Notes under the pieces: model-generated | What the model was told of the DNA's origin: nothing | Seen by the model: the letters and a program-made list of their open reading frames with translations, nothing else | The model's database searches: none | Program-made: the position numbers and the translations under genes | Source of the DNA: an uncultured Ruegeria sp. | GTDB taxonomy: Bacteria; Pseudomonadota; Alphaproteobacteria; Rhodobacterales; Rhodobacteraceae | Reading direction: 5' to 3' | DNA: 64,000 bases | Assembly: GCF_947504215.1 (NCBI RefSeq) | Contig: NZ_CANNGO010000002.1 | Span: 248,001 to 312,000, forward strand | Shown: one piece after another, positions 26,529 to 35,740 of the stretch | How positions within the stretch are numbered: the first letter of the stretch is position 1 | Layout: the number at the start of each line of letters is the position of its first letter

Positions 26529-26577
26529 CGGGTTTGCCCCATTGACGACCCGACACGGCAATGCGCAGGTTGCGCTT

Positions 26578-29373
26578 ATGACTGATGTTCTTACCATCTC
26601 CCGCCTGCCGCGCGCTTTTGATCCAGCTCTGGGGGATGAAACCCGTGCGTTGGTGCCGGAGTTGTCTGCTGAACATGGCGAGTTGATTGCAGGGACGGCC
26701 GGATCAAGCCCGTACCTGAAGGGCCTGATCGAAATTGAGAAGGCATGGCTACCTCAGGCGTTGCAGCACCCGGATCAGGCGTTGACAGATGTGATGGCAG
26801 CAGCGCGGGCCTTGCCGGCAGATCAGCTAAAGCCGGGTTTGCGGAAAGCCAAACGCCGCATAGCCTTGATGACCGCCCTTGCAGATATTGCCGGGGCTTG
26901 GCCCCTGGAAAAGGTCACGTCAGCGCTCACGGATTTTGGCGCATTGGCGGCGGATGTGGCGGCTAAGGCTGAAATTGCGGCCTTGGTGCGGCGCGGCAAG
27001 CTACCGGGGATGACAGAAGACGACGTCCAATCGGCCGCTGGGATGGTCATCCTGGCGATGGGTAAAATGGGCGCGCATGAGCTGAACTATAGCTCGGATA
27101 TCGACCTGATCGTGTTGTTCGATGAGACACGCTTTGATCCCGATGATTTCTACGACGCTCGGCAAGGCATGGTGCGGGCCACGCGCAATTTCTGCGCAAC
27201 GTTAAGCGAAAAGACAGCCGATGGCTATGTGTTCCGCACCGATCTTAGGTTACGCCCGGATCCTGCTGTCACACCGGTCTGCATGGCGATGGAGGCGGCC
27301 GAGCGGTATTATGAAAGCCTTGGACGCACGTGGGAACGTGCCGCCTACATCAAGGCACGCGCCTGCGCAGGCGATATAGCAGCTGGAGAGCGGTTTCTGG
27401 ATGGCCTGCGCCCCTTTGTTTGGCGGCGCCATCTGGACTTTGCGGCCATTCAGGACGCTCATGACATGCGCCTGCGTATCCGAGAGAACAAAGGGACCGG
27501 CGGGGCATTGTCGATCCCGGGCCATGATATGAAACTGGGGCAAGGCGGCATCCGCGAGATTGAGTTTTTCACCCAGACACGCCAGCTGATCGCCGGAGGT
27601 CGCGATCCTGATCTGCGGGTGCGGGGCACGGTGCCGGGCCTTGCTGCGCTGGCCTCAAAAGGATGGGTGCCAACGGACGTCGCTGATAAACTGACCGACC
27701 ATTACCGCGCCCATCGTGACGTCGAGCACCGTATTCAGATGGTGCATGATGCCCAGACCCATAAGGTGCCTCAATCCCCTGACGGGATCGAACGCGTTGC
27801 CTGCCTGATGGGGATCAGCATTGCGGCGTTGACATCGGATCTGACCCGACGCCTGACTGAAGTTCATGAATTGACCGAAGGCTTTTTTGCGCCGGGTCAA
27901 TCAGCGGCCTCAGTTCAAGTGCAAGAGGTCGCATTCGACAAGAGCATTCTGGCCCGCTGGACCACCTATCCGGCGTTGCGCTCACAACGGGGGCGGCGCA
28001 TTTTTGAACGCCTCAAACCGGAACTCCTGTCGAGGCTTGCGAAATCCGCGCAGCCGGATGAGGCGTTGCTGGCTTTGGATGGGTTTCTCGCAGGGCTGCC
28101 AGCCGGTGTGCAGCTGTTTTCGCTATTCGAAGCCAATCCGCAGTTGATCGACTTGCTGATCGATATCGTCGGGACCTCTCATGCATTGGCCACGCACTTG
28201 TCCCGCAACGCCGCTGTTTTTGATGCGGTGATCGGCGGAAGCTTTTTTGCCGACTGGCCCGCGCAGGCGGCGTTGCAGGCAGAGCTGGCAGGTGCCTTGG
28301 CTGAAGAAACTGACTACGAAACGCAGTTGGATTTTGCCCGTCGCTGGTGCAAGGAATGGCATTTCCGGATCGGTGTGCATCACCTGCGTGGGTTGATCGA
28401 TGGGGCGCAGGCGGGTCGACATTACGCCGAACTGGCGCAGGCGGTTATTGCGGCGATCCTGCCCCACGTGGCCGCAAGTTTTGCCCAAAAACATGGGCCT
28501 GCACCGGGACGCGGAGCCGCAGTCCTGGGAATGGGCTCAATCGGGGCAGGGCGGATTAACTCGCAATCTGATCTGGACATGATCGTGATATATGACCCGC
28601 AGGATCAGGACATGTCCGACGGTCCACGACCGCTTGCAACGCGCACATACTACGCCCGTTTCACGCAGGCCCTGATTACGGCATTGTCTGCACCGATGTC
28701 GCAAGGGCGTCTTTATGAGGTCGACATGCGCTTGCGTCCGTCAGGTAATCAGGGGCCAGTCGCGACCAGTTGGGCCAGTTTTACCAACTATCAGCGAAAA
28801 GATGCATGGGTTTGGGAACATCTCGCCCTGACACGTGCCCGTGTGGTGGCTGGGGATGCCGGCCTGGCAGAAGATATCGAAACCTTTCGCGCTGACTTTC
28901 TGTCCAGTTCGCGCAACCGCGATCAGGTCCTTCATGAAGTGGCCGAGATGCGCGCGCGCCTGGCAGCGGCAAAATCACCTGCGGGGATCTGGGATGCCAA
29001 GAACGGGCCGGGTCGCTTGTTGGACATCGAATTGATGGCCGAAACCGGGGCGCTGTTATCAGGCAGCCCGCAACGCGATGTGCATACCGGACTAGACGGG
29101 GCGGTCGCTGCAGGCTTGTTGGATGTCGCGCAGGCACAAACGCTGAAAGACAGCTATGACTTATGCTGGTCGGTGCAATGTGCGGCGCGGCTGCTTTCGG
29201 GCAAGGTCATCGAGGCTGACAAAATCGGTGACGGCGGTACGGCGTTTCTGTGCCGCGCCACCGGGTTCGAGCAGGTCGAACAGCTGCAATCCGCATTGCA
29301 GGACAGTTACATCACCGCCGCCGGTCTGATCGGCAGCGTGATCAAGGAGGGCGAAGATGGCGCGCAGCACTGA
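26578..29373 (+). CDS. glnE: Bifunctional glutamine synthetase adenylyltransferase/deadenylylase
   Basis: About 931 residues with two nucleotidyltransferase domains. The first (deadenylylase) shows GKMGAHELNYSSDIDLIVLF and the second (adenylylase) GMGSIGAGRINSQSDLDMIV, each with the G-S-D-x-D metal motif, joined by a helical regulatory region. It adds or removes AMP on glutamine synthetase in response to PII and glutamine. The ATG at 26578 (MTDVLTISR) was preferred; a TTG at 26542 would add 12 residues. The downstream 92-residue gene overlaps its end by 17 bases. Confidence 0.93.
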   Translation: MTDVLTISRLPRAFDPALGDETRALVPELSAEHGELIAGTAGSSPYLKGLIEIEKAWLPQALQHPDQALTDVMAAARALPADQLKPGLRKAKRRIALMTALADIAGAWPLEKVTSALTDFGALAADVAAKAEIAALVRRGKLPGMTEDDVQSAAGMVILAMGKMGAHELNYSSDIDLIVLFDETRFDPDDFYDARQGMVRATRNFCATLSEKTADGYVFRTDLRLRPDPAVTPVCMAMEAAERYYESLGRTWERAAYIKARACAGDIAAGERFLDGLRPFVWRRHLDFAAIQDAHDMRLRIRENKGTGGALSIPGHDMKLGQGGIREIEFFTQTRQLIAGGRDPDLRVRGTVPGLAALASKGWVPTDVADKLTDHYRAHRDVEHRIQMVHDAQTHKVPQSPDGIERVACLMGISIAALTSDLTRRLTEVHELTEGFFAPGQSAASVQVQEVAFDKSILARWTTYPALRSQRGRRIFERLKPELLSRLAKSAQPDEALLALDGFLAGLPAGVQLFSLFEANPQLIDLLIDIVGTSHALATHLSRNAAVFDAVIGGSFFADWPAQAALQAELAGALAEETDYETQLDFARRWCKEWHFRIGVHHLRGLIDGAQAGRHYAELAQAVIAAILPHVAASFAQKHGPAPGRGAAVLGMGSIGAGRINSQSDLDMIVIYDPQDQDMSDGPRPLATRTYYARFTQALITALSAPMSQGRLYEVDMRLRPSGNQGPVATSWASFTNYQRKDAWVWEHLALTRARVVAGDAGLAEDIETFRADFLSSSRNRDQVLHEVAEMRARLAAAKSPAGIWDAKNGPGRLLDIELMAETGALLSGSPQRDVHTGLDGAVAAGLLDVAQAQTLKDSYDLCWSVQCAARLLSGKVIEADKIGDGGTAFLCRATGFEQVEQLQSALQDSYITAAGLIGSVIKEGEDGAQH

Positions 29374-29635
29374 TCCGAACGATCCCAAGGGGCTGATCCG
29401 CGAGGCTTATCGCATCGATGGCATCGCTTTGCCCGAATGCCGAAGCATCTTTCTGGATTGGGCTTTGAGCTTACCGGATAGTCTGGATCAGAAACAGGCG
29501 CTGACCGATCTGCACGCCGCTTATTACGCGCAGGATTCTGAACACCCGATGACTCAGGTGCTGGCCGAAGGGTTGCAAACTGCCCAAGCCCCGAAACGGC
29601 GTGGCGGATGGCGCGCCCGTGACCGAGGGACATAG
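29357..29635 (+). CDS. Small conserved-looking protein overlapping glnE
   Basis: A 92-residue acidic, helix-rich cytoplasmic protein (LIREAYRIDGIALPECRSIFLDWALSLP) with a basic tail RRGGWRARDRG. I do not recognise the family. It has a very good Shine-Dalgarno (AAGGAGG, eight bases before ATG) located within glnE, and its frame overlaps the glnE end by 17 bases, implying coupled translation. The tight coupling and good initiation signal support it being a real gene. Confidence 0.7.
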   Translation: MARSTDPNDPKGLIREAYRIDGIALPECRSIFLDWALSLPDSLDQKQALTDLHAAYYAQDSEHPMTQVLAEGLQTAQAPKRRGGWRARDRGT

Positions 29636-29674
29636 GGGCTTTTCCATCAGCGCCTTCGCGACTATGAGGGCGTC

Positions 29675-30883
29675 ATGACGCAAAATGCCGTGACAGACCG
29701 CCCTCGTATCCGCCTGAAACCCAAAGCCAACGCGCGCGGCCTGCGCCATGGTGTCCCATGGGTTTATGCCAACGACATCGTAACCGACCGCCGCACCCGC
29801 AAGATCGCCGCCGGGGCACTGGCTGTTCTCGAGGATGACAAACGCACACCCATCGCTTTGGTTGCGGTTAACCCGGAGTCAAAGATCATGTGCCGGGTCT
29901 TGGACCGTGATATCGACGCGCAATTGACGGTCGACTGGTTCGAAACCCGTTTAAGCCGCGCCTTGGCCTTGCGCGCGCGCCTGTTTGACACGCCTTATTA
30001 CCGGCTGGTCCATGCCGAAGCAGATAGCTTTCCTGGCGTGATCATCGACCGGTTCGGCGATGCCTGCGTGATCCAGCCCAACGCCGCCTGGGCCGATGCA
30101 CATCTGGACGTTTTGATCGATGCGTTGGTCAAAGTTACTGGTGTGACAACTGTGCTCAAGAACGCCTCCGGCCGCACGCGCGGTCTGGAAGGCCTAGACG
30201 ACCTGAGCTTGACCCTGCGCGGCGCAGCACCCGATGCACCTCTGCCCGTGCCGATGAACGGCGCGACCTATATGGCAGATCTGACCGGGGGGCAAAAAAC
30301 CGGCCTGTTCTTTGATCAGCGCCCCAACCATGCCTTTGCCGCAGGGTTGGTCCATTCCGGCGCGCATGTGCTGGACATGTTCAGCCATGTCGGCGGTTTT
30401 GGTTTGGCGATGCTGGCAGGTGGCGCAAAGCACGCCTTGTGCGTTGACGGGTCCGTCCCCGCATTAGAACTTGCAACGAAGGGCGCCGACGCTTCCGGGT
30501 TTGCTGACCGGTTCCAAACCCGACAAGGCGACGCTTTTGACGTTTTGACCCAGTTGGGCGAAGAGGGGGCGCAGTTCGATGTCGTCATCTGCGATCCACC
30601 AGCCTTTGCACCGTCAAGACAAGCGCTGGATGCCGGATTGCGGGCCTATGAACGCATTGCCCGCTTGGCTGCGCCACTGGTTAAACCGGGCGGCTACCTC
30701 GGCCTGTGCTCTTGCTCGCACGCCGCAGACCTTGGACGGTTCCGCGATGCCTCATCCCGTGGCATTGGGCGTGCCGGACGACAGGCGCAATTGATCCACA
30801 CAGGCTTTGCCGGGCCAGATCATCCGCAACTGCCACAACTGGCCGAAAGCGGGTATCTCAAAGCGGTGTTCTACCGGTTGTGA
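29675..30883 (+). CDS. RlmI-like class I SAM-dependent rRNA methyltransferase
   Basis: A 402-residue methyltransferase with an N-terminal PUA-type domain (RGLRHGVPWVYANDIV, about residues 15-75), an RNA-binding EEHEB-like region, and a C-terminal Rossmann domain with VLDMFSHVGGFGLAMLAGGA (motif I), acidic LCVDGS and catalytic VVICDPPAFAPS. CSC appears in LGLCSCSHA, matching the m5C-type Cys seen in RlmI, which makes m5C1962 in 23S rRNA. The exact target base is inferred. Its stop overlaps the PIN gene (GTGA). Confidence 0.85.
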   Translation: MTQNAVTDRPRIRLKPKANARGLRHGVPWVYANDIVTDRRTRKIAAGALAVLEDDKRTPIALVAVNPESKIMCRVLDRDIDAQLTVDWFETRLSRALALRARLFDTPYYRLVHAEADSFPGVIIDRFGDACVIQPNAAWADAHLDVLIDALVKVTGVTTVLKNASGRTRGLEGLDDLSLTLRGAAPDAPLPVPMNGATYMADLTGGQKTGLFFDQRPNHAFAAGLVHSGAHVLDMFSHVGGFGLAMLAGGAKHALCVDGSVPALELATKGADASGFADRFQTRQGDAFDVLTQLGEEGAQFDVVICDPPAFAPSRQALDAGLRAYERIARLAAPLVKPGGYLGLCSCSHAADLGRFRDASSRGIGRAGRQAQLIHTGFAGPDHPQLPQLAESGYLKAVFYRL

Positions 30884-31428
30884 AGGCGGTTCTGGATACC
30901 TGCATCATCTACCCGACGGTGATGCGTGAGCTGTTGCTTGGTGCGGCTCAACTGGGCCATTTTACTCCAATCTGGTCTGCACGGATCCTCGAAGAATGGG
31001 CCCGTGCCGCCCGAAAGCTGGGCCCTGAGGGTGAGATGCAGGCGCGGGCCGAAATCGCACTGACACAAGCACAATGGCCCAACGCCGAACAAGGCGCTGC
31101 TCCGGGGCTCGAACAACGGCTGTGGTTGCCGGACGCCGCTGACATCCATGTTCTGGCCACCGCCATCGCCAGTTCTGCGGATGTGATCGTCACCGTCAAC
31201 GCAAAAGACTTTCCCAAAAACATCCTGGCCGAGGAAGGTCTGGAACGACACGATCCCGACAGCCTCTTACTGGGGTTCTGGCTCACTGATCCTGAGGGCC
31301 TCGAACAGGTCGCAAGCCGTGTGCTGGCCGAGGCCAATCGGCTTTCCGGAGCGCAATGGGCCTTACGGCCTCTGATGAAAAAAGCCCGCCTGCCGCGTCT
31401 GGGAAAAGCGCTCAGCCAAAATCCTTAG
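30880..31428 (+). CDS. PIN-domain protein (RSP_2648 family)
   Basis: A 182-residue protein starting MKAVLDTCIIYPTVMRELLL, with acidic metal ligands D6, a conserved Glu in LEEWARA and Asp pairs in LPDAADIHVLATAIA and VTVNAKDFP, the standard PIN nuclease arrangement. PIN proteins cut RNA; many are toxins, but no antitoxin gene is present, and translation is coupled (GTGA) to an rRNA methyltransferase, suggesting an rRNA processing role instead. GTG is the start codon. A dispersed repeat and hairpin follow at once. Confidence 0.8.
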   Translation: MKAVLDTCIIYPTVMRELLLGAAQLGHFTPIWSARILEEWARAARKLGPEGEMQARAEIALTQAQWPNAEQGAAPGLEQRLWLPDAADIHVLATAIASSADVIVTVNAKDFPKNILAEEGLERHDPDSLLLGFWLTDPEGLEQVASRVLAEANRLSGAQWALRPLMKKARLPRLGKALSQNP

Positions 31429-31431
31429 TCC

Positions 31432-31481
31432 CTTCGTCTGGCTAGAAATATCCCGGAGAGCGCGAGAGGCTGGCCTCTCGC
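31432..31481 (-). repeat. Dispersed intergenic element, copy 2, with hairpin
   Basis: The degenerate core CTTCGTCTGGCTAGAAATAT + CCCGG (31432-31456) is in reverse orientation relative to copy 1. A hairpin with 8-bp arms (31462-31469, 31474-31481) follows. It starts three bases after the PIN gene stop and separates it from the converging M48 gene, so it can serve as terminator for both. Confidence 0.65.
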
Positions 31482-31491
31482 TGCCGGTCGA

Positions 31492-32178
31492 TCAGCCACG
31501 CCCCCAACGCTGCTCAAGCGTCTCAAGCGCTGCAATACGCTCATCCGTCTTCGGGTGGCTCATCAACCACGCAGGCACCACGCCCGAGCGTTGTTCGGTC
31601 AGCGCTTCAAGCTTATGAAACAGGGACTTCTGCGGCCCGATCCCAATCCCCGCCTTGGTCAGCAGGGCGGCCGCATACTCATCCGCCTCATACTCATCCG
31701 CACGGGATAGGCGCGACGCCAGTAGGGTCGTCAGCGCATTGGCAATGATGGCACCGATAAAAGGAATGAACCGGTTCAGAACCATCATCAGCGCTGTGCG
31801 CATGGCATTTTGCCCTGAAAAATCGATCATCCGCCGCCGGGCATGGCCGAGTGCCACATGACCCAACTCATGCGCAATGACGCTGGCCATTTCTTCTGCT
31901 GAAACCTCACCATTCCGGAACTTGCGATAGAACCCACGCGTGATGAATATCCGGCCATCCGGTGCAGCCAATCCGTTCACAGGATCGATCTCATAAATAT
32001 AAACGGGAACACGGTCCACATCCAACGCCGCCGCCAGCCGGTCTGTCAGGCGTTTTAGTGCAGGGTCAGCCAGCTCTGTCGATTTTGCATCCAACTCGCG
32101 ATGGGTGCGCCAGACAGAAATCCGGTACATCACAACGGCATAGGCAATGGCCAGCAGGATCGGCGTTAAGCGGAGCAT
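31492..32178 (-). CDS. M48 family metalloprotease, short form
   Basis: A 228-residue protease with one N-terminal membrane helix (TPILLAIAYAVVMYR), the zinc motif HELGHVALGH at about residues 103-112 and a downstream DEYEADEYAA helix supplying the third ligand. A second hydrophobic stretch (FIPFIGAIIANALTTLLAS) lies between them, as in Oma1/HtpX relatives. It lacks the TPR domain of the other M48 protein at 107-1465. The likely role is membrane protein quality control. Confidence 0.85.
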   Translation of the reverse strand: MLRLTPILLAIAYAVVMYRISVWRTHRELDAKSTELADPALKRLTDRLAAALDVDRVPVYIYEIDPVNGLAAPDGRIFITRGFYRKFRNGEVSAEEMASVIAHELGHVALGHARRRMIDFSGQNAMRTALMMVLNRFIPFIGAIIANALTTLLASRLSRADEYEADEYAAALLTKAGIGIGPQKSLFHKLEALTEQRSGVVPAWLMSHPKTDERIAALETLEQRWGRG

Positions 32179-32297
32179 GGGTTAGATATGGGATTTCAAC
32201 CGCGCAAGAGCAAATGGAAAGTTGCGTTCTGGCCGGAGAGCGCCTCCAAATTCAACTTAGATCAGGCTAACTCTTTGATTTTGAACAACAGCGAAGC

Positions 32298-32897
32298 CTA
32301 GTCCTGACGGGGTGGCGGCAGGGTTAGTCCGATGTCATAGCTTCGCTCCAAAAGCGCTTGCCGCCGTTTTGCTGATCCGGTCGACCCGTGGAGCACTTCG
32401 ATCTTACGGGGCGAAAGGCCAAAATAGCCGAACGTTCCTTTGGTCCAAGCGGTCTCAAGTGCATGATGATATCCGGCGGCTTCCATTTCGTCTGAACGCG
32501 CCCCGGCAGGGATCAGCAACACCCCGGATCGAGGTTTTTGCAGTGACTTTTCCGTATCCTGCAACTGGTCGTAGGCCCAGCCCCACGTCCAAACCCGATC
32601 CACCCAGCCTTTCATCATTGAGGGCATACCCCACCAGAACAAAGGAAACACAAGGCAGATGGCATCGGCACGAGCGATCCGCTTTTGCTCGGCTGCGATG
32701 TCCGGCGGCGGCGTTGAGCTTGCATCCCCTTCAATATCCGCCATAGACCAGCGCGGATCAAAACCTTCGGTATGTAGATCGGCAAGCTCGACGGTGTGGC
32801 CAGCTGTTGTGGCACCCTTCATGAATTGTGCAGCGCTGGCCGCCGTAAACGAGTTCGGGTCCGGATGATCCAGAATTGTCAGTACGTGCACAGGCAA
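32298..32897 (-). CDS. NAD(P)H:quinone oxidoreductase-like flavoprotein
   Basis: A 199-residue flavodoxin-fold protein of the NQO1/YwrO/MdaB type. It begins VHVLTILDHPDPNSFTAASA and has the signature CLVFPLFWWGMPSMMKGWVDRVW for FMN/FAD binding. These enzymes reduce quinones or nitro compounds by two electrons and often answer to redox stress. Its upstream region contains a MerR/SoxR-like dyad between -35 and -10, in keeping with redox control. No neighbour shares its strand closely. Confidence 0.88.
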   Translation of the reverse strand: MPVHVLTILDHPDPNSFTAASAAQFMKGATTAGHTVELADLHTEGFDPRWSMADIEGDASSTPPPDIAAEQKRIARADAICLVFPLFWWGMPSMMKGWVDRVWTWGWAYDQLQDTEKSLQKPRSGVLLIPAGARSDEMEAAGYHHALETAWTKGTFGYFGLSPRKIEVLHGSTGSAKRRQALLERSYDIGLTLPPPRQD

Positions 32898-32928
32898 GCT
32901 CTACGTTGTTGTCAAATGAACTTTGATC

Positions 32929-32959
32929 ACTGTGGAAGCTCAACGTAGCTTGAGGTCAA
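32929..32959 (-). promoter_or_regulatory. MerR/SoxR-like promoter of the quinone oxidoreductase gene
   Basis: Leftward: TTGACC (-35, 32959-32954), a dyad CTCAA-N6-TTGAG (32954-32939) and a weak -10 CACAGT (32934-32929) with a 19-bp spacer. The overlong spacer filled by a dyad is the hallmark of MerR-family activation, and CCTCAAG/TTGAG resembles the SoxR box. Confidence 0.5.
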
Positions 32960-33005
32960 GAGGAGATGTTTGCTGAGTATTCGGCAATAGACTGGTTAGA
33001 GACTA

Positions 33006-34190
33006 CTACCGTGTCAGCTCTCGCATTCCTTGCTCAAGCCCGGCCAATGTCATCGGGACCATCCGATCCTCGAAAAGCTCTCGGATCATGCCGATGGAAT
33101 GGGTGTATTCCCAGTATTTCTCGGGCAACGGGTTGATCCACAGGTTTGAGGACCATTGTTCACGTGCGCGCTGCAACCAGACCTGACCGGCCTCCTGGTT
33201 CCAGTGCTCATTGGCGCCACCGGGATAGGCGATTTCATAGGGGCTCATCGAGGCGTCGCCGACGAAGATGCATTTATAGTCCGGCCCATAAGTGCGCAGA
33301 ATTTCGTGGGTAGGCGTTTGCTGATCCCAGCGACGGCGATTGTCGCGCCAGACCCCTTCATAAAGGCAGTTGTGGAAGTAGAAATACTCCAAATGCTTGA
33401 ACTCGGTGCGGGCAGCGGAAAACAGTTCCTCGACCACCTTGATATGCGGGTCCATGGATCCGCCCACGTCCAGAAACAGCAACACTTTGACGGCGTTGTG
33501 ACGCTCGGGCCGGGTTTTGACATCCAGATATCCGTGCTCGGCCGTGGCGCGGATCGTGCCGTCCAGATCCAGTTCCTCGGCTGCACCTTCGCGCGCCCAA
33601 CGGCGCAGGCGTTTCAGGGCGACTTTGATGTTGCGGGTGCCCAGTTCAACTGTGTCATCTAAGTTCTTGAATTCGCGCTTATCCCAGACTTTCACAGCGC
33701 GCTGATGACGGCTTTCTTTCTGACCGATCCGCACGCCTTCGGGGTTATAGCCATACGCCCCGAACGGAGAGGTGCCAGCGGTGCCGATCCACTTGTTGCC
33801 GCCCTGATGGCGGCCCTGTTGGTCCTTGAGCCTTTCGCGCAAAGTGTCCATCAACTTGTCAAATCCGCCAAGGGCGTCGATCTCGGCCTTTTCTTCTTCT
33901 GACAGGTGCTTTTCGGCCATTTTGGCCAACCATTCGGCGGGGATATCAACCGCATCAAGCACCTGATCGAAAGTGATCTCGTTCAGGCCTTCGAAACTGG
34001 CGGCAAAGGCGCGGTCGAACTTGTCGATATTGCGCTCATCCTTCACCATCGAGATGCGCGCCAAGTAGTAGAACGCTTCGACATCATAGGTTGTCAAACC
34101 CTTTTTCATGCCTTCAAGAAACGTCAGATATTCCCGCAAAGAAACGGGAATGGCTGCTTTTCGGAGGTTCTCAAAAAAGGGCAGGAACAT
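33006..34190 (-). CDS. VWA domain protein (CoxE-like)
   Basis: A 394-residue cytoplasmic protein. The N-terminal helical half (FFENLRKAAIPVSLREYLTFLEGM) is typical of CoxE-like proteins, and the C-terminal von Willebrand A domain holds a MIDAS motif DVGGSMD plus the later VFVGDASMSPYE. Such proteins pair with MoxR AAA+ ATPases as chaperones that insert metals or remodel complexes. The partner ATPase gene (36290-37135) lies in the same leftward cluster. The client is unknown: no obvious metalloenzyme operon adjoins. Confidence 0.85.
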   Translation of the reverse strand: MFLPFFENLRKAAIPVSLREYLTFLEGMKKGLTTYDVEAFYYLARISMVKDERNIDKFDRAFAASFEGLNEITFDQVLDAVDIPAEWLAKMAEKHLSEEEKAEIDALGGFDKLMDTLRERLKDQQGRHQGGNKWIGTAGTSPFGAYGYNPEGVRIGQKESRHQRAVKVWDKREFKNLDDTVELGTRNIKVALKRLRRWAREGAAEELDLDGTIRATAEHGYLDVKTRPERHNAVKVLLFLDVGGSMDPHIKVVEELFSAARTEFKHLEYFYFHNCLYEGVWRDNRRRWDQQTPTHEILRTYGPDYKCIFVGDASMSPYEIAYPGGANEHWNQEAGQVWLQRAREQWSSNLWINPLPEKYWEYTHSIGMIRELFEDRMVPMTLAGLEQGMRELTR

Positions 34191-34194
34191 CGCG

Positions 34195-34365
34195 CTATAC
34201 TACCAGCCGGACCAGCACCATCGAGACTATGAGACCGGCAAGCGCAAAGGCGATTCCAAACCCGGCGGCATATTGCGCCATATCAGCCGCGTTTCCATTG
34301 CGTTTTCGCGCAGTCAATGCGCCCAGGATTGCACCTAATAACGCCATTCCGAGAACTACTAACAT
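34195..34365 (-). CDS. Small two-helix membrane protein
   Basis: A 56-residue protein with two hydrophobic segments (MLVVLGMALLGAILGALTA and AAGFGIAFALAGLIVSMVLVRL) and a short basic polar link. I do not recognise a family. It sits four bases before the VWA gene and 16 bases after the DUF2927 lipoprotein gene, on the same strand, so it belongs to that operon and could anchor the VWA protein. Its Shine-Dalgarno is weak; coupling to the upstream gene may help. Confidence 0.55.
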   Translation of the reverse strand: MLVVLGMALLGAILGALTARKRNGNAADMAQYAAGFGIAFALAGLIVSMVLVRLVV

Positions 34366-34381
34366 GGCTGTGTCATCCGCC

Positions 34382-35740
34382 TCAGTTGCTGTTGGAAGGT
34401 CTGACTGTCGCGTCCTGCAACAGGGATTGAACCACCAGATCCGAGCCAAAGCCGTATCGCGCCCATCCCAGACTGTCCAGCCTGACTGCGCGTGCCTGCT
34501 CCGGCTTTCCGGCCTGTTTGAGGGCTTCGGATTTCAACAACAGTAGCGTGGCAAGAATTGAGGCGTTTTCGGCCCGCGTCATGACGTTGATGGCCTGATC
34601 AAGCTGGGGCAGAGCACTGGGGCCCTGATCCTGCGCCAACGCAAAAGCTGCAGTCTGGGTGGTTACATGGGCACGGTGGACCTCGGTTCCCGGCGTTTCG
34701 CGCAGGAATTGCAGGGCAATCTGGAACTGGCGCTGTGCCTCTTGCGGGTCGTTGAACTGCATCATGCGCCCCATCAGATAGTGCGGATACGCCCGGCGGT
34801 GATCGGTCCAGCCCAGCTGCTGACCGATTTGGGCGGCCTTTCGGGCCGCCCGCATTTGTCTGGGTGAGCTTGATCCCGGGCCCAGCGATTTCTGAATCGC
34901 ATCAATCCATTCGCGCGGTGTGTCCGAAATCGGCTGCGCGGGCAGCCTGTCGCCGCGCGGGTTCAGGCGACTCAGAACACCGGGAATGACAGCAGCGACC
35001 TGGTCGCGGGTCATTCCGGTTTGCAGCTCGGGGGCATAAGCTGCTCGCAGGATCAACATGTCAAAGCCGGTTAGAACGGTGTGGATGTTGTCGTCGTTGA
35101 ACACCGAGTCCGGCAGGTGATAAAGGTCATTCAACGGCCCCAGCGCTTGCGCCAGCTCTTCATGCAGGCAGTCGCGCATCTCTTGCGGGCTGACATCATA
35201 GGGGATGAAGATACCGATCCGTTCGCGGCTGCGCAGCTCGGTCCAGCTGCTTTTGGCCTTACGTCGATCGCGGCTGTATTCCTCAAAGCTCGAAGCGTTG
35301 GGTACAACGAAACAGGCTGCATTCGGCAGGATACGGTGGATCTGCCTCTGGCTGACCGCCTCGATTGTAATATTCGCCTGACCCTCGTTGATCTGCCGAA
35401 TGTCGAGCCTTGCCTCGCGGCGCAGTCGTTCAAGCAACTGGCCAAGGTCGCGCCGCATACTGGCGGTTGACGCGCCGGTCAACCGCACCGTGATCGGCAT
35501 TTCGAACCGGGTGAAAACAGGCAGTTGCGCACCGCTTTCCAGTTCGAAATGCAAGGATACAAAGTCAGCGGCAATGTTCTTGTTGGATCGTGCGGGCGGG
35601 GCAGGTCGGGGGGCGGGGAAGGTTTTTGTCGGGGGCAGCGAGGCCTCGATAACCTTGACCTCGGCCGGCAACTCGATCGTCTCAACAGACGTGCAACCGC
35701 ATAGTGCCACTGCCAGAACAAGAGCGCCCCGCCGGATCAT
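34382..35740 (-). CDS. DUF2927 lipoprotein
   Basis: A 452-residue lipoprotein: signal peptide ending LAVALCGC gives a lipobox. The middle (about residues 60-260) is the DUF2927 domain with CLHEELAQALGPLNDLYHLP, whose HEExxQ-like helix and following NDLYHLPDS hint at a degenerate or unusual metalloprotease, which is inference. The C-terminal 180 residues look like helical repeats. It lies between a GNAT gene (ATGA overlap) and the small membrane protein in the MoxR/VWA cluster, thus on the envelope side of that system. Confidence 0.75.
   Translation of the reverse strand: MIRRGALVLAVALCGCTSVETIELPAEVKVIEASLPPTKTFPAPRPAPPARSNKNIAADFVSLHFELESGAQLPVFTRFEMPITVRLTGASTASMRRDLGQLLERLRREARLDIRQINEGQANITIEAVSQRQIHRILPNAACFVVPNASSFEEYSRDRRKAKSSWTELRSRERIGIFIPYDVSPQEMRDCLHEELAQALGPLNDLYHLPDSVFNDDNIHTVLTGFDMLILRAAYAPELQTGMTRDQVAAVIPGVLSRLNPRGDRLPAQPISDTPREWIDAIQKSLGPGSSSPRQMRAARKAAQIGQQLGWTDHRRAYPHYLMGRMMQFNDPQEAQRQFQIALQFLRETPGTEVHRAHVTTQTAAFALAQDQGPSALPQLDQAINVMTRAENASILATLLLLKSEALKQAGKPEQARAVRLDSLGWARYGFGSDLVVQSLLQDATVRPSNSN

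Noticed and set aside
30880..31428. VapBC toxin-antitoxin module
   Set aside because: A PIN domain is present but no small antitoxin gene on either side; the upstream coupled gene is an rRNA methyltransferase.
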